NCBI GenBank assembly: GCA_963757185.1 | Contig: CAVWQI010000010.1 | Span: 1-64,000 of the forward strand | Direction of reading: 5' to 3' | Origin: JAQBQB01 sp963757185 | Lineage (GTDB): Bacteria; Gemmatimonadota; Gemmatimonadetes; Gemmatimonadales; Gemmatimonadaceae | DNA length: 64,000 nucleotides | Part shown: one piece after another, positions 36,374 through 45,146 of the stretch | How the letters are laid out: each line of letters starts with the position of its first letter | Position numbering within the stretch: position 1 is the stretch's first letter | Program-made: the position numbers and the translations under genes | Notes under the pieces: model-generated | Databases searched by the model: none | Told to the model about the DNA's origin: nothing | The model's input: only the letters and a program-made list of their open reading frames with translations

Positions 36374-39300
36374 ATGCGCCGCACCGCCTTTGTGGCCTCG
36401 GGCCTTCTCTTGGCCACATCCGTCGCCGCCCAACAACCCGACCAGCTCAAAGGACTCCGCTGGCGTTCCGTGGGCCCGGCCAATAACGCGGGCCGAGTCT
36501 CCGTGGTCGCCGGCGTCCCGGGCAACCGTGACGTCTACTACGTCGCCGGCGCGAACGGCGGCATCATCAAGACCACCAACGGCGGCATCACGTTCAAGCC
36601 GATCTTCGACAAAGAGCCGGTGGCGTCGATCGGCGCGATCGCCGTTGCGCCGAGCGATCCGAACATCATCTACGTCGGCACCGGGGAAGAGAACCCGCGC
36701 AACAACGCGTCGATCGGCGACGGCGTGTACAAGTCCGTCGACGCCGGCGAGCACTGGACGCATATCGGCCTGGCGCAGAGCGACAAGATCGCGCGGATCG
36801 TCGTCGACGCGAAGAACCCGGACCTCGTCTACGCGTGCGGCCTCGGGCGCGAGTGGGGGCCGAACGAGGAACGCGGCGTCTTCAAGACGCTCGACGGCGG
36901 CAAGACGTGGCGAAAGGTGCTCTACGTCGACTCGCAGACCGCGTGCTCCGACATCGCGGCAGATCCAGGCAACTCGAACATCCTCTACGCCGGGATGTAC
37001 ACGTACCGCCGGTGGGCGTGGCACCTCGAGTCGGGCGGCGGCAACACGGCGGTGTATCGCTCGAACAATGGCGGCGAGACTTGGGAGCGCCTCTCCGGCA
37101 AAGACCGCGAGCGCGGTCTACCCAAGACGGACATGGATCGCATCGGCATCGCCGTGGCGCCGAGCGACCCGTCGATCGTGTACGTGATCAGCGAGACGAA
37201 GAACGAAGGCGAGCTGTGGCGATCGGACGACGGCGGCGACCACTGGCGCACGGTGAATCGCGATCCGAACATCAACTTCCGTCCGTTCTACTACGCCGAC
37301 ATTCGGGTCGACCCGCAGAATCCCAATCGAGTGTTCTCGCTCTCCGGTTCGTTGTACATGTCGGAGGACGGTGGCCAGAACTTCCGCACGATCGCGCGCG
37401 ACGTGCACGGCGACCATCAGGCGATGTGGATCGATCCGACGAACCCCAAGTACATCCTGAGCGGGTCGGACGGCGGATGGCAGGTGAGCTACGACGGCGG
37501 AAAGAACTTCGAGGTCGTGAACAACTTTCCGTTCACGCAGTTCTACCACATCAACTACGATATGCAGCGGCCGTACATGGTGTGCGGCGGACTCCAGGAC
37601 AACGGCAACTGGTGCGGCGCGAGCCAGGCGCTGTCGGGGCAGGGAATTCGAAAGAACGACTGGTTCACCGTGTCGGGCGGCGACGGGTTCTTCACCGTGC
37701 CGGTGATGGACAAGCCGTGGCTCGTCTACTCCGACGCGCAAGGCGGGATGATCAACATCACCGACACGCGTACCGGGACGCAGAAGACGATCTACCCGTA
37801 CCCGAACCGCGTCGGGTCAGTGGGCGACGCGATGATCAGCCACAAGTATCGATTCAACTGGAACTCGCCCATCGCGCTGTCGCCGATCAATCCGAAGGTC
37901 GTGTACTTCGGCGGCAACGTGCTGTTCAAGTCCACCGACTACGGCATGTCGTGGCAGGTCATCTCGCCAGATCTGTCCACGAACGATCCCAAGAAGCAGG
38001 AGAGCTCCGGCGGCCCGATCGTCGTCGACAACACCGCGGCAGAATTCCACTGCACGATCATCACGATCGCGCCGTCGCCGCTCGACTCGAACGTCATCTG
38101 GGTCGGCACGGACGACGGGAACGTCCAGGTGACGCGTGACGGCGGCAAGACGTGGAGCAACGTCTTCAACAACGTGGCCGGGCTCAAGCCGAACGCGTGG
38201 ATCCCTACGGTCGATGCCTCGCACTCCGACGCCGGCACGGCGTACGTCGCGGCTGATCACCATCAGGACGACGACTACGCGCCGTACGCGTTCATGACGA
38301 CGGACTACGGCAAGACGTGGCATAAGATCACCGGCGACCTGCCGGTGTCGGCGGCTTGGACGCACGTCGTGCGTGAAGATCCGCGCAACCGCAACCTGCT
38401 CTACATCGGCACGGAGATGGGCGTGTGGGCGTCGTGGGACAAGGGCGTTCACTGGATGTCGATTCGCGGCGACCTCCCGCCGACTCCGGTGCGCGACATC
38501 CAGGTGCACCCGCGCGACAACGATCTTCTGCTCGCCACGCACGGCCGCGGCCTCTACATCATGGACGACATCTCGGCGCTCCAGAACCTGGGTGCCGTCC
38601 AGACGGCCGACGCGACGCTGTTCGACGTCCGCCCCGCGACGCGTTGGGTGCTGTGGAGCCGCGACGGCAATCTCGGTCAGAAGAAATGGACCGGCGAGAA
38701 TCCGCCGGCGGGCGCGCTCATCACGTATTTCCTCAAGACGCAGCCGCCGGGTGAGGTGAACATCACGATCACGGACAAGGACGGCCGGACGGTGCGCCGA
38801 ATGCGCCGCGCGTCGGACGACGCGGGACTGAACCGTGTGGCGTGGGATCTTCGTACGGACGCTCCCGCCGGTGGCGGCGGCGGGCGCGGCGGGCGTGGGG
38901 GAGCCGGCGGGGCGCAGCCCGGCCCGGCGGACGCCGATACGTCGCTCGCCGCATTCCGCGCGCGCCGAGCCGCGGCGCAGAGCGACGCCGAGCAAGGCGG
39001 TGGCGACGATGGTGGCGGTGGCGGAGGTCGCGGCGGTGGTGGTGGTCTCGACGTGCTGCCCGGCGTCTACACCGTCGCCGTGTCGGTGAACGGCAAGCAA
39101 CTCACCAAACCGGTGCAGGTGCAGCTCGATCCGCGCTCGGACATGACCGCGGCGCAGCTCGTGACGCAGAATCAGACGGCCGCACAGCTCAACGACATTC
39201 TGGCGCGCGTGAACCGCGTCGTCACCGGAGCGGACGATCTGCTCGCGCAGTTGACGTCATTGCAAACACAGTTGCGCCGCGAGCAGGGTGGAGGCGTGGT

Positions 39301-39631
39301 CCAGCAGGGGCAGGTGCTCGGCGACGTCGACGGCGCGATAAAGGACCTGCGCCAGTTCCGCGACTCAGTTCTGGCGCGTCCGTTGCCGGGACTCGGTTAT
39401 CGTCAGTACCCACGGCTGCGCGAGGAAGCACAGACGGTCGCAGGGATGGTGAGCCGTCCGATGATGCCACCGACAGCCGGCGAGCTGCTGCGAATGAACG
39501 AGTTGCGGACCGAAGCCGATCAGGCGCAGGCACGGTTGGACGCGATCGTCAATGGCCGCGTGGCGAAGATCAATCAGGCGCTTGCGAGCACGCAGCACAT
39601 CATTACGCCTGCGCGTCCGGTCATACCGTAG
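36374..39631 (+). CDS. Secreted sortilin/VPS10-like beta-propeller protein
   Basis: Exported protein, 1085 aa, signal peptide MRRTAFVASGLLLATSVAAQ and GAGGAT before the ATG. Residues about 25-730 consist of repeated BNR/sortilin-type blades with the Asp-box pattern (KTTNGGITFKPI, KTLDGGKTWRKV, RSDDGGDHWRTV, VTRDGGKTWSNV, TTDYGKTWHKI), forming one or two large propellers often annotated as 'glycosyl hydrolase'. A short beta domain follows (about 740-825), then Gly-rich linkers (about 833-900) and a helical C-terminal region. No glycosidase catalytic residues can be assigned, so an extracellular binding or peptidase-related role is equally possible. Stands alone between the two clock-type operons. 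Confidence 0.85.
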   Translation: MRRTAFVASGLLLATSVAAQQPDQLKGLRWRSVGPANNAGRVSVVAGVPGNRDVYYVAGANGGIIKTTNGGITFKPIFDKEPVASIGAIAVAPSDPNIIYVGTGEENPRNNASIGDGVYKSVDAGEHWTHIGLAQSDKIARIVVDAKNPDLVYACGLGREWGPNEERGVFKTLDGGKTWRKVLYVDSQTACSDIAADPGNSNILYAGMYTYRRWAWHLESGGGNTAVYRSNNGGETWERLSGKDRERGLPKTDMDRIGIAVAPSDPSIVYVISETKNEGELWRSDDGGDHWRTVNRDPNINFRPFYYADIRVDPQNPNRVFSLSGSLYMSEDGGQNFRTIARDVHGDHQAMWIDPTNPKYILSGSDGGWQVSYDGGKNFEVVNNFPFTQFYHINYDMQRPYMVCGGLQDNGNWCGASQALSGQGIRKNDWFTVSGGDGFFTVPVMDKPWLVYSDAQGGMINITDTRTGTQKTIYPYPNRVGSVGDAMISHKYRFNWNSPIALSPINPKVVYFGGNVLFKSTDYGMSWQVISPDLSTNDPKKQESSGGPIVVDNTAAEFHCTIITIAPSPLDSNVIWVGTDDGNVQVTRDGGKTWSNVFNNVAGLKPNAWIPTVDASHSDAGTAYVAADHHQDDDYAPYAFMTTDYGKTWHKITGDLPVSAAWTHVVREDPRNRNLLYIGTEMGVWASWDKGVHWMSIRGDLPPTPVRDIQVHPRDNDLLLATHGRGLYIMDDISALQNLGAVQTADATLFDVRPATRWVLWSRDGNLGQKKWTGENPPAGALITYFLKTQPPGEVNITITDKDGRTVRRMRRASDDAGLNRVAWDLRTDAPAGGGGGRGGRGGAGGAQPGPADADTSLAAFRARRAAAQSDAEQGGGDDGGGGGGRGGGGGLDVLPGVYTVAVSVNGKQLTKPVQVQLDPRSDMTAAQLVTQNQTAAQLNDILARVNRVVTGADDLLAQLTSLQTQLRREQGGGVVQQGQVLGDVDGAIKDLRQFRDSVLARPLPGLGYRQYPRLREEAQTVAGMVSRPMMPPTAGELLRMNELRTEADQAQARLDAIVNGRVAKINQALASTQHIITPARPVIP

Positions 39632-39679
39632 CAAGAGTGCGGGGACGGAGAGCGGAGTGCGGAGACGGACCGTTCCTTC

Positions 39680-40984
39680 TTAGTCTCCTCGGGGCAACCG
39701 CAGCGTGAACGTCGAGCCCTCACCGAGCACACTCTCGACGGTGAGGTCGCCGCCCATGGTGCGGGCCAGATCGCGGCTGATGGCGAGACCCAGACCGGTG
39801 CCCTCGGTCGCGCGGGAGTAGCCGGTGTCCACGCGCACGAACGGCGCGAAGATCTGGTCGCACTTTTCGCTCGGAATGCCGCGGCCCGTGTCGCTCACAT
39901 GAAAGAGCACCGCGTCGTCGGCGCTTGCCACGCTCACTCGAATCGTGCCCGGGCTCGGCGTGTACTTGATCGCGTTGCTGAGCAGGTTGAGGAGGATCTG
40001 TTGCAGTTTCTCCCGATCCGCGCGCACCGCGAGCGCCGGGTCGACCGGCTCGTAGACGTAATACAGTGAGCGCGCGACGAGCTGCGGCATCACGAACGCT
40101 TCGAGCGAATCGAGCACTTCGTGAACCGGCACGTCGGCGATGTCGAACTCGAGATGCCCGGCCTCGATCTTTGCGAAATTCAACACGTCATTGACCAACG
40201 CGACCAGCACGCGCTGCGCGTGATGGACGCGGCGCAGATCCTCGCGCTGGGCGTCGGTCACCTCGCCGCGGAGTCCCATCTCCAGCAGGTCGACGTAGCC
40301 ACCGATCGCGTTGAGCGGAGTGCGCAGCTCGTGACTCATGTTGGCGATGAACTCGCTCTTGGCGAGATTGGCCGCCTCCGCCTCCCGGCGCTGCTTTTCC
40401 GCCTCGGCCCTCGCCGCTTCGGCGTCGCGGCGTGCCAAGCGCTCGGCGTCGTACAGCCGCGCGTTTTCGACCAGCAGCGCGGCGCGTTCGAGCTTGGCGG
40501 CGAGTTGGGCATTCTCCAACGGCGCGGCAACCTGGTCGGCGAATGCCGACAGCAGCCACTCGTCGTCGCTCGAGATCTCGCCGCGCGCCTTCCGCACCAC
40601 GGCCAGCAGACCTATGACGCGGCCCTGTGACACGAGCGGAACGCCGAGAAACCCAGTGGACGTACCGAAGAGTCCTTGCAGCCGGTGCACGAGCGTCTCG
40701 TCGAACGACGCTCGGAAACGACTGACGACGTCACCCGAAACTCCGAACGACGCGTGGACGCGGAGCGCGCCATCGTCGTCGGAGAGCATCAGAATGGCCT
40801 TTTCGGCCTCGAGCAGGTCTGCCGCCTGTTCCGCCGCGTAGTTCAAAATCTCGGACATCGACCCGGCATAGGTCAGCGTCCGACCGAGCTTGGTGAGCTG
40901 TTTGAGGCGGCCCTCGAGCGACCGTGGGGCGCGCGTCTGGCCCGGCGAAGCGTCCGCGGTGTGTCGTTCCCTCGACTCGCTCAC
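39680..40984 (-). CDS. GAF-domain histidine kinase of the KaiC-like operon
   Basis: Cytosolic kinase, 434 aa, GTG start overlapping the KaiC-like stop (GTGA). A GAF domain (about 45-165: AAEQAADLLEAEKAILMLS, GFLGVPLVSQGRVIGLLAVV), an Ala/Glu/Arg coiled coil (about 170-205), HisKA with MSHELRTPLNAIGGYVDLLE, and HATPase with QQILLNLLSNAIKYTPSPG, DTGRGIP and GTGLGLAISRDLA. Last gene of a pseudo-receiver, KaiC-like, kinase operon. It is a likely output or input kinase of the KaiC-like ATPase, by analogy with the SasA role in cyanobacteria, but it has no KaiB-like sensor domain. Confidence 0.9.
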   Translation of the reverse strand: MSESRERHTADASPGQTRAPRSLEGRLKQLTKLGRTLTYAGSMSEILNYAAEQAADLLEAEKAILMLSDDDGALRVHASFGVSGDVVSRFRASFDETLVHRLQGLFGTSTGFLGVPLVSQGRVIGLLAVVRKARGEISSDDEWLLSAFADQVAAPLENAQLAAKLERAALLVENARLYDAERLARRDAEAARAEAEKQRREAEAANLAKSEFIANMSHELRTPLNAIGGYVDLLEMGLRGEVTDAQREDLRRVHHAQRVLVALVNDVLNFAKIEAGHLEFDIADVPVHEVLDSLEAFVMPQLVARSLYYVYEPVDPALAVRADREKLQQILLNLLSNAIKYTPSPGTIRVSVASADDAVLFHVSDTGRGIPSEKCDQIFAPFVRVDTGYSRATEGTGLGLAISRDLARTMGGDLTVESVLGEGSTFTLRLPRGD

Positions 40985-42387
40985 GTCACCCGCGCTCCGC
41001 GCGGGCCGATGTCGAACTCCCGCGTCGCGTGCTCATGATCGCTGCCACGCATCTTCACGACGCGAATCGCGCGCCGCCCTCCCTGGGCATCGCCCCAGGC
41101 GAGATGGACGAGGTTGTCCGACATGTAGCTGAAGCGTTCGTCCGTCCACGATGAGACGCCGAGCCCGCCCGCGCCCGACTCGAGGGTGAGCATCGTCGTG
41201 ACGCCACGTACCGCGAAGTGCTGCATGAGAGAATACAGATAGTCGTGGAGTCGCTGTTGGTCGTTCGCGGCGATCGCCAGGTCGCCCACGGCGTCGATGA
41301 CCAAGCGCCGGACGCTGCCGGCCTGAATCGTCTCGAAGATTCGAGCGACGATGCTGTCGATCTGCAGCTCGACCGGCGAGGCATACATCAACGAAAACCC
41401 CTGCGCCTCGGCCAGGGCGGGGTCGTATCCGAGCTTCGTGAGGGCGCGCCGGAGTTGCGCCGGGTTCTCCTGAAAGTTGACGTACATCACCTCTTCGCCG
41501 CGTTTAACACCCTCGATCGCGAACTGCAGGGCGATCGTCGTCTTTCCCGAACCAGTCGCGCCCACGACGAGCGTGGTCGACCCGGCAAACGGCCCGCCAC
41601 CCATGAGCTCGTCGAGTCCTTCGACGCCGGTCGGTAGGCGCTCGGCGAGCGACTCGTAGTGCTCGGGAACGCGCGGCGAGACGAGGCGCGGATATAGCGC
41701 CAGACCATCCGCCGTAATGCGAAAAGCGTGCTGGCCCTCGCGATACGCGCTGCCTCGCAGCTTAAGAACCCGAAAAAATCGCTCGTCGCGGGCTGTCAAC
41801 GACTGCCGCGCCAACTCCACGATCGAGTCGGCGACCGCGAACTCGGGCAGGCGGCCGACGTCGGCGCGGGTGTATTCGCCGAGCAGGAACGCGGTCACGT
41901 CGTACGCCGACAGCAGACCCGCGAACCGCGACATGAACGCCCGCATGTCATCCGACGACATCGCCAAGTCGTGGATCGCACGAAACGAGTCGATGACGAT
42001 GATCCGCGGGGAGCGCGTCTTGATCGCATCCGAGAGCCACGTCAACAGCGCCTCCGGCCCGTGCTCCGACAGCGCGCGCCCAAGGTCTTCGTACTGGATG
42101 TCCTGGCCGATCCGGTTGACGTCGAAGAACGAGAACCGCTGCACGTACGTCACGACCTTGCTCAGAGGCTCCGACAGGGTCGTGATGTACAGGAGCGGCC
42201 GATCTCCGTCGGCGTTGTGAAACAGCAGTTGCTCGGCGAAAATGGTCTTTCCCGTTCCCGGATCCCCCATCACGATGTTGATGGAGTTCGCCGGAAACCC
42301 GCCGCCCAGGATGCTGTCTGCCTGCGGATTACCAGTCTGAACGCGAGTCGCGCCGACTTCGTCGGTGACCACCGGGTCGGCCGTCAT
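40981..42387 (-). CDS. KaiC-family double ATPase lacking phospho-sites
   Basis: RecA-type KaiC homologue, 468 aa. Two Walker A motifs are intact: GDPGTGKT (41-48) and GATGSGKT (276-283). The catalytic Glu pair is altered in both halves (TLSEP at 70-74 in CI, FQENP at 305-309 in CII), and the CII segment reads ERFSYMSDNLVHL, with no equivalent of the Ser-Thr phosphorylation pair. It probably hydrolyses or binds ATP but is unlikely to run an autophosphorylation cycle. ATG 42387 overlaps the receiver gene stop (ATGA) and is preferred over an in-frame reading from 42585 inside that gene. Clearly KaiC family, not RadA: no zinc finger or Lon domain. Confidence 0.9.
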   Translation of the reverse strand: MTADPVVTDEVGATRVQTGNPQADSILGGGFPANSINIVMGDPGTGKTIFAEQLLFHNADGDRPLLYITTLSEPLSKVVTYVQRFSFFDVNRIGQDIQYEDLGRALSEHGPEALLTWLSDAIKTRSPRIIVIDSFRAIHDLAMSSDDMRAFMSRFAGLLSAYDVTAFLLGEYTRADVGRLPEFAVADSIVELARQSLTARDERFFRVLKLRGSAYREGQHAFRITADGLALYPRLVSPRVPEHYESLAERLPTGVEGLDELMGGGPFAGSTTLVVGATGSGKTTIALQFAIEGVKRGEEVMYVNFQENPAQLRRALTKLGYDPALAEAQGFSLMYASPVELQIDSIVARIFETIQAGSVRRLVIDAVGDLAIAANDQQRLHDYLYSLMQHFAVRGVTTMLTLESGAGGLGVSSWTDERFSYMSDNLVHLAWGDAQGGRRAIRVVKMRGSDHEHATREFDIGPRGARVT

Positions 42388-42866
42388 GCTATTTCGCCGC
42401 CTCGAGCGGACGACGACCTGAGCAGCAGTAGTTGGCGGACCGTGTCCACGAGACGCCTGTCGGCCAGGGGCTTCATGAGGAAGGCGTCGGCTCCGGCTTC
42501 GCTGGCGCGCAAATGAACGGCGAGAATGCTGAATACCAGGACCACGGTCGAATGGAGCAGCGGATCCGTCTTGATCGCGCGACACAGAGCGAGCCCATCC
42601 AGCTTGGGAACGAGCACCTCCGTGATGACGATGTCCGGACGCAGCACGCGCGCCTGCTCCAGCGCCTCGGCGCCGTCCCCGGCAAAATCGACGTCGAAAC
42701 CCGCTTCGTTCAGGAAATACGATTCGAGCTCGCGGACGTCGGGGTCACGCTCGACGACGAGTATCAGGGCACGACCGCGCCGCCCGAGATGGACCTCGCC
42801 CTCGGGTTCCACCGGTTGGGGCGACGCGGGCCGTCCAGGTGGCACGGCTTGGCTCGCTTTGATCAT
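42384..42866 (-). CDS. Receiver-domain protein with Glu at the phospho-acceptor site
   Basis: Receiver of 160 aa with a 30-residue basic/Pro-rich leader. The acidic cluster is VVERDPDVREL (Glu39, Asp41), the switch Ser is in LVFSILA and the Lys in LMKPLAD. At the phosphorylation site VITEVLVPKLDG has Glu83 (codon GAG, plus-strand CTC at 42618-42620) where Asp is universal. A Glu often mimics the phosphorylated state, so it may be permanently 'on' or phosphate-independent. An alternative GTG start at 42938 would add 24 residues. First gene of the KaiC-like operon. Confidence 0.85.
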   Translation of the reverse strand: MIKASQAVPPGRPASPQPVEPEGEVHLGRRGRALILVVERDPDVRELESYFLNEAGFDVDFAGDGAEALEQARVLRPDIVITEVLVPKLDGLALCRAIKTDPLLHSTVVLVFSILAVHLRASEAGADAFLMKPLADRRLVDTVRQLLLLRSSSARGGEIA

Positions 42867-43249
42867 GTGTGAGTGCCCAGCGGCAAATGCCGTACCCGAC
42901 AATAAGTCCGGTTTTCGCGAAATGAGGTGAGCCGCCACGCGAAAAGACGGCGCGAGAACGTAGGGCGGGGCACCGCGCAGGGCTAGCCCGCGGTCAGCCG
43001 GCGATCAGACAACGATCGCAACCTGATGCAGCGCCACCGAGTGGGCGTACCGGTGACGCTGCTCGAGAGTTTGTTCGATCGGGGGCGCTGAGGTCAGCTC
43101 GCGAGAGTCGCCATTGCCGGGCTGGCCTGCGTCGCGGCATGTTTGGCGCTGATGACGCCCCTCTACATGAGCCGCCGGCTGTGCCTCCGACCGGCTTCAA
43201 TTCCTCACACGACGTCGAGCGCCGAGTCCCAACACGCCGGCGGTAGGAA
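42867..43249. other. Divergent intergenic region, about 380 bases
   Basis: It separates the KaiC-like operon (minus) from the sigma-factor operon (plus). If the receiver gene starts at 42938 the gap shrinks to 311 bases. No complete gene is supported. One plus-strand frame around 43090-43170 reads ARVAIAGLACVAACLALM, a TM-like stretch without start or homologue, possibly a decayed fragment. No confident promoter pair was found. Confidence 0.35.
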
Positions 43250-43831
43250 GTGAGCCCCGAAAAGACGGCGTCGGCCAAGACCGACGCCCTCGCCGCGCTT
43301 CGGGACTCGCGACCCGGGTCGCTCGACAGTCTCGTGGCGCTGACGTACGACGAACTGCGGCGGATTGCGCGCCGGCATCTCGCGCGCGGTCGGCGCGTCG
43401 GCGTGCGAAGCGGCACGCTTGGCACGACAGCGCTGGTCAACGAGGCATACCTCAAGCTCGTGGACCAGTCGAATGCGGGACCGCGCGACCGGGCGCACTT
43501 TCTCGCGATCGCCGCCGTCGCCATGCGGCACATCCTCATCGATCGAGCGCGCGCGCGGTCGGCGCGGAAGCGCGGCGGGGGCAACGCCGCGGTGACGCTC
43601 GATGCCGACGCGGTCGCGGGCGCCGATGATCCGCAAAGCCTGCTCGACATCAACGATGCGCTGGATCGCGTGGCACTCGTCGACGCGCGATTGGCACGCG
43701 TCGTCGAATGCCGTTTCTTCGGCGGGCTCTCGGAGGAAGAGATCGCCGAGGTACTCGGCGTGACAGTGCGAACGGTGCAGCGAGACTGGGCACGCGCCCG
43801 CATGCTGCTGCGCCGCGAGCTCTCCGCCTGA
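43250..43831 (+). CDS. ECF-subfamily RNA polymerase sigma factor
   Basis: Sigma-70-family regulator, 193 aa, of the type common in Acidobacteria and Gemmatimonadota that lacks an anti-sigma gene. Region 2 includes YDELRRIARRHLARG, TALVNEAYLKL and HFLAIAAVAMRHILIDRARA; region 4 includes VVECRFFGGLSEEEIAEVLG and TVRTVQRDWARARMLL. GTG start; an in-frame TAG two codons upstream fixes the limit. A Ser/Thr kinase gene follows after 8 bases, so activity is probably controlled by phosphorylation, as proposed for kinase-linked ECF groups. Confidence 0.9.
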   Translation: MSPEKTASAKTDALAALRDSRPGSLDSLVALTYDELRRIARRHLARGRRVGVRSGTLGTTALVNEAYLKLVDQSNAGPRDRAHFLAIAAVAMRHILIDRARARSARKRGGGNAAVTLDADAVAGADDPQSLLDINDALDRVALVDARLARVVECRFFGGLSEEEIAEVLGVTVRTVQRDWARARMLLRRELSA

Positions 43832-43839
43832 GCGATCGC

Positions 43840-45039
43840 GTGAGTGATCACGCGACCGACCGGCCGGGTGGATCGGGGCCTGTGTCGCCGGACGAATGGC
43901 GCGTCCTTGGCCCGCTCGTCGACGCCGCGCTCGATACGCCGTCCGGACGTCGTGCGCAGTTCATCGTGGACGCCTGTCGCGGCGATGCCGCCATGACCGC
44001 GCGGTTGGGACAGCTGGTCGAGGAGTGCGAGCAGCACGACCCGGAACTCGACGCGGGGGCGATCGAGCGCTTCTCGTTTCTCCTCGACGACGACGAGACG
44101 GTCCCGAAATTTCCCACGACGCTCGCCGGGCGCTATCGCGTGGATCGGGAGATCGGCCGCGGCGGCTGGGCGATCGTCTTCCTGGCGCACGACACATCGC
44201 ACGACCGGCCGGTCGCGGTCAAGGTGCTGCGCCCGTCGGCGCGTGCGCGCGTCGGCGCCGCTCGATTCCTGGCCGAGATCCGGACGACGGCGGCGCTGCG
44301 ACACCCACACATCGTCCCGCTCTATGACTCCGGCGAGGCCGAGGAATCACTGTATTACGTGATGCCGTACTACGACGGCGGCACGCTCGCCTCCCGACTC
44401 GACGAGAGGGCGCAGCTACCGGTGGACGAAGCCCTTCGCATCGCGTCGGACGTCGCGGCGGCGCTCGAGCACGCACACGGCGCCGGCTTCATTCACCGCG
44501 ACATCAAGCCCTCGAACATTCTTTTTTCCAGCGGGCAGGCGCTGCTCGGCGACTTCGGGGTGGCGCGAACCGTGGAACGGACGCAACGCGGTCTCACCTC
44601 GACCGGCGTCGTCGTCGGGACGCCCGAGTACATGAGCCCGGAGCAAGCCGCGGGAGTCCGAACGCTCGATGCGAGAAGCGACATCTACAGCTTGGGATGC
44701 GTGCTCTTCGAGATGATCGCCGGTGAAGCGCCGGCCGCGGCGGTGAGCACGGAAACGTTGTCGCAGCGCGCGGCGCGCACGCTGCGACGGCTTCGTGCGG
44801 CGAAGCGTGACCTCCCGCCGTGCGTCGAGCGATGCGTGTCTCGCGCGCTCTCGCCGGATCCGTCGGCCCGGTACGCCGGCGCGACGGAGATGTCTCACGC
44901 CCTCGCCGAATGCGCGCGAGCGGTTGCGGTTCCCGAGTCGGCCGCGCGACGCGGTCTGGACTTCATCCGGAAGTCGATGACGGGAATCATGCTGGCCGCC
45001 GCGGCGCGCGGCCGCGGAAGCGGGCAAGGGCCGGACTAG
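43840..45039 (+). CDS. Serine/threonine protein kinase (PknB-like), short form
   Basis: Hanks-type kinase, 399 aa from GTG 43840, 8 bases after the sigma gene; an in-frame reading from 43708 would overlap the sigma gene. Residues 1-95 are an acidic N-terminal helical region. The kinase domain (about 97-365) has the Gly loop IGRGGWAIVFLA, VAVKVL Lys, HRDIKPSN, DFGVAR and GTPEYMSPEQAAG, all intact. Relatives usually continue into a TM and a WD40 or TPR sensor; this one stops after a short weakly hydrophobic stretch, SMTGIMLAAAARG. Likely cytosolic partner of the ECF sigma factor. Confidence 0.88.
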   Translation: MSDHATDRPGGSGPVSPDEWRVLGPLVDAALDTPSGRRAQFIVDACRGDAAMTARLGQLVEECEQHDPELDAGAIERFSFLLDDDETVPKFPTTLAGRYRVDREIGRGGWAIVFLAHDTSHDRPVAVKVLRPSARARVGAARFLAEIRTTAALRHPHIVPLYDSGEAEESLYYVMPYYDGGTLASRLDERAQLPVDEALRIASDVAAALEHAHGAGFIHRDIKPSNILFSSGQALLGDFGVARTVERTQRGLTSTGVVVGTPEYMSPEQAAGVRTLDARSDIYSLGCVLFEMIAGEAPAAAVSTETLSQRAARTLRRLRAAKRDLPPCVERCVSRALSPDPSARYAGATEMSHALAECARAVAVPESAARRGLDFIRKSMTGIMLAAAARGRGSGQGPD

Positions 45040-45063
45040 CGGCGACTACGCCGTGAACGCCGG

Positions 45064-45104
45064 CGGCCTCCCCTCACCCGTTCGATGCGGGCGAGGGGAG
45101 GCCG
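45064..45104. terminator. Convergent bidirectional terminator hairpin
   Basis: CGGCCTCCCCTC (45064-45075) pairs perfectly with GAGGGGAGGCCG (45093-45104); the 17-base loop contains an inner CCG/CGG pairing. It lies between the kinase stop and the minus-strand gene ending at 45147. No U-tract. Confidence 0.65.
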
Positions 45105-45146
45105 CGAGGGTCCGGAGACCGTGGCGAACCGTGGATGGAGATTTCG

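Noticed and set aside
40981..42387. RadA/Sms DNA-repair ATPase as identity of the second KaiC-like protein
   Set aside because: It has two RecA domains, no zinc finger and no Lon-like domain; the KaiC architecture and neighbours fit better.
43060..43175. Small membrane-protein gene upstream of the ECF sigma factor
   Set aside because: Only one TM-like stretch, with no start codon or ribosome site and stop codons close by; at most a decayed fragment.
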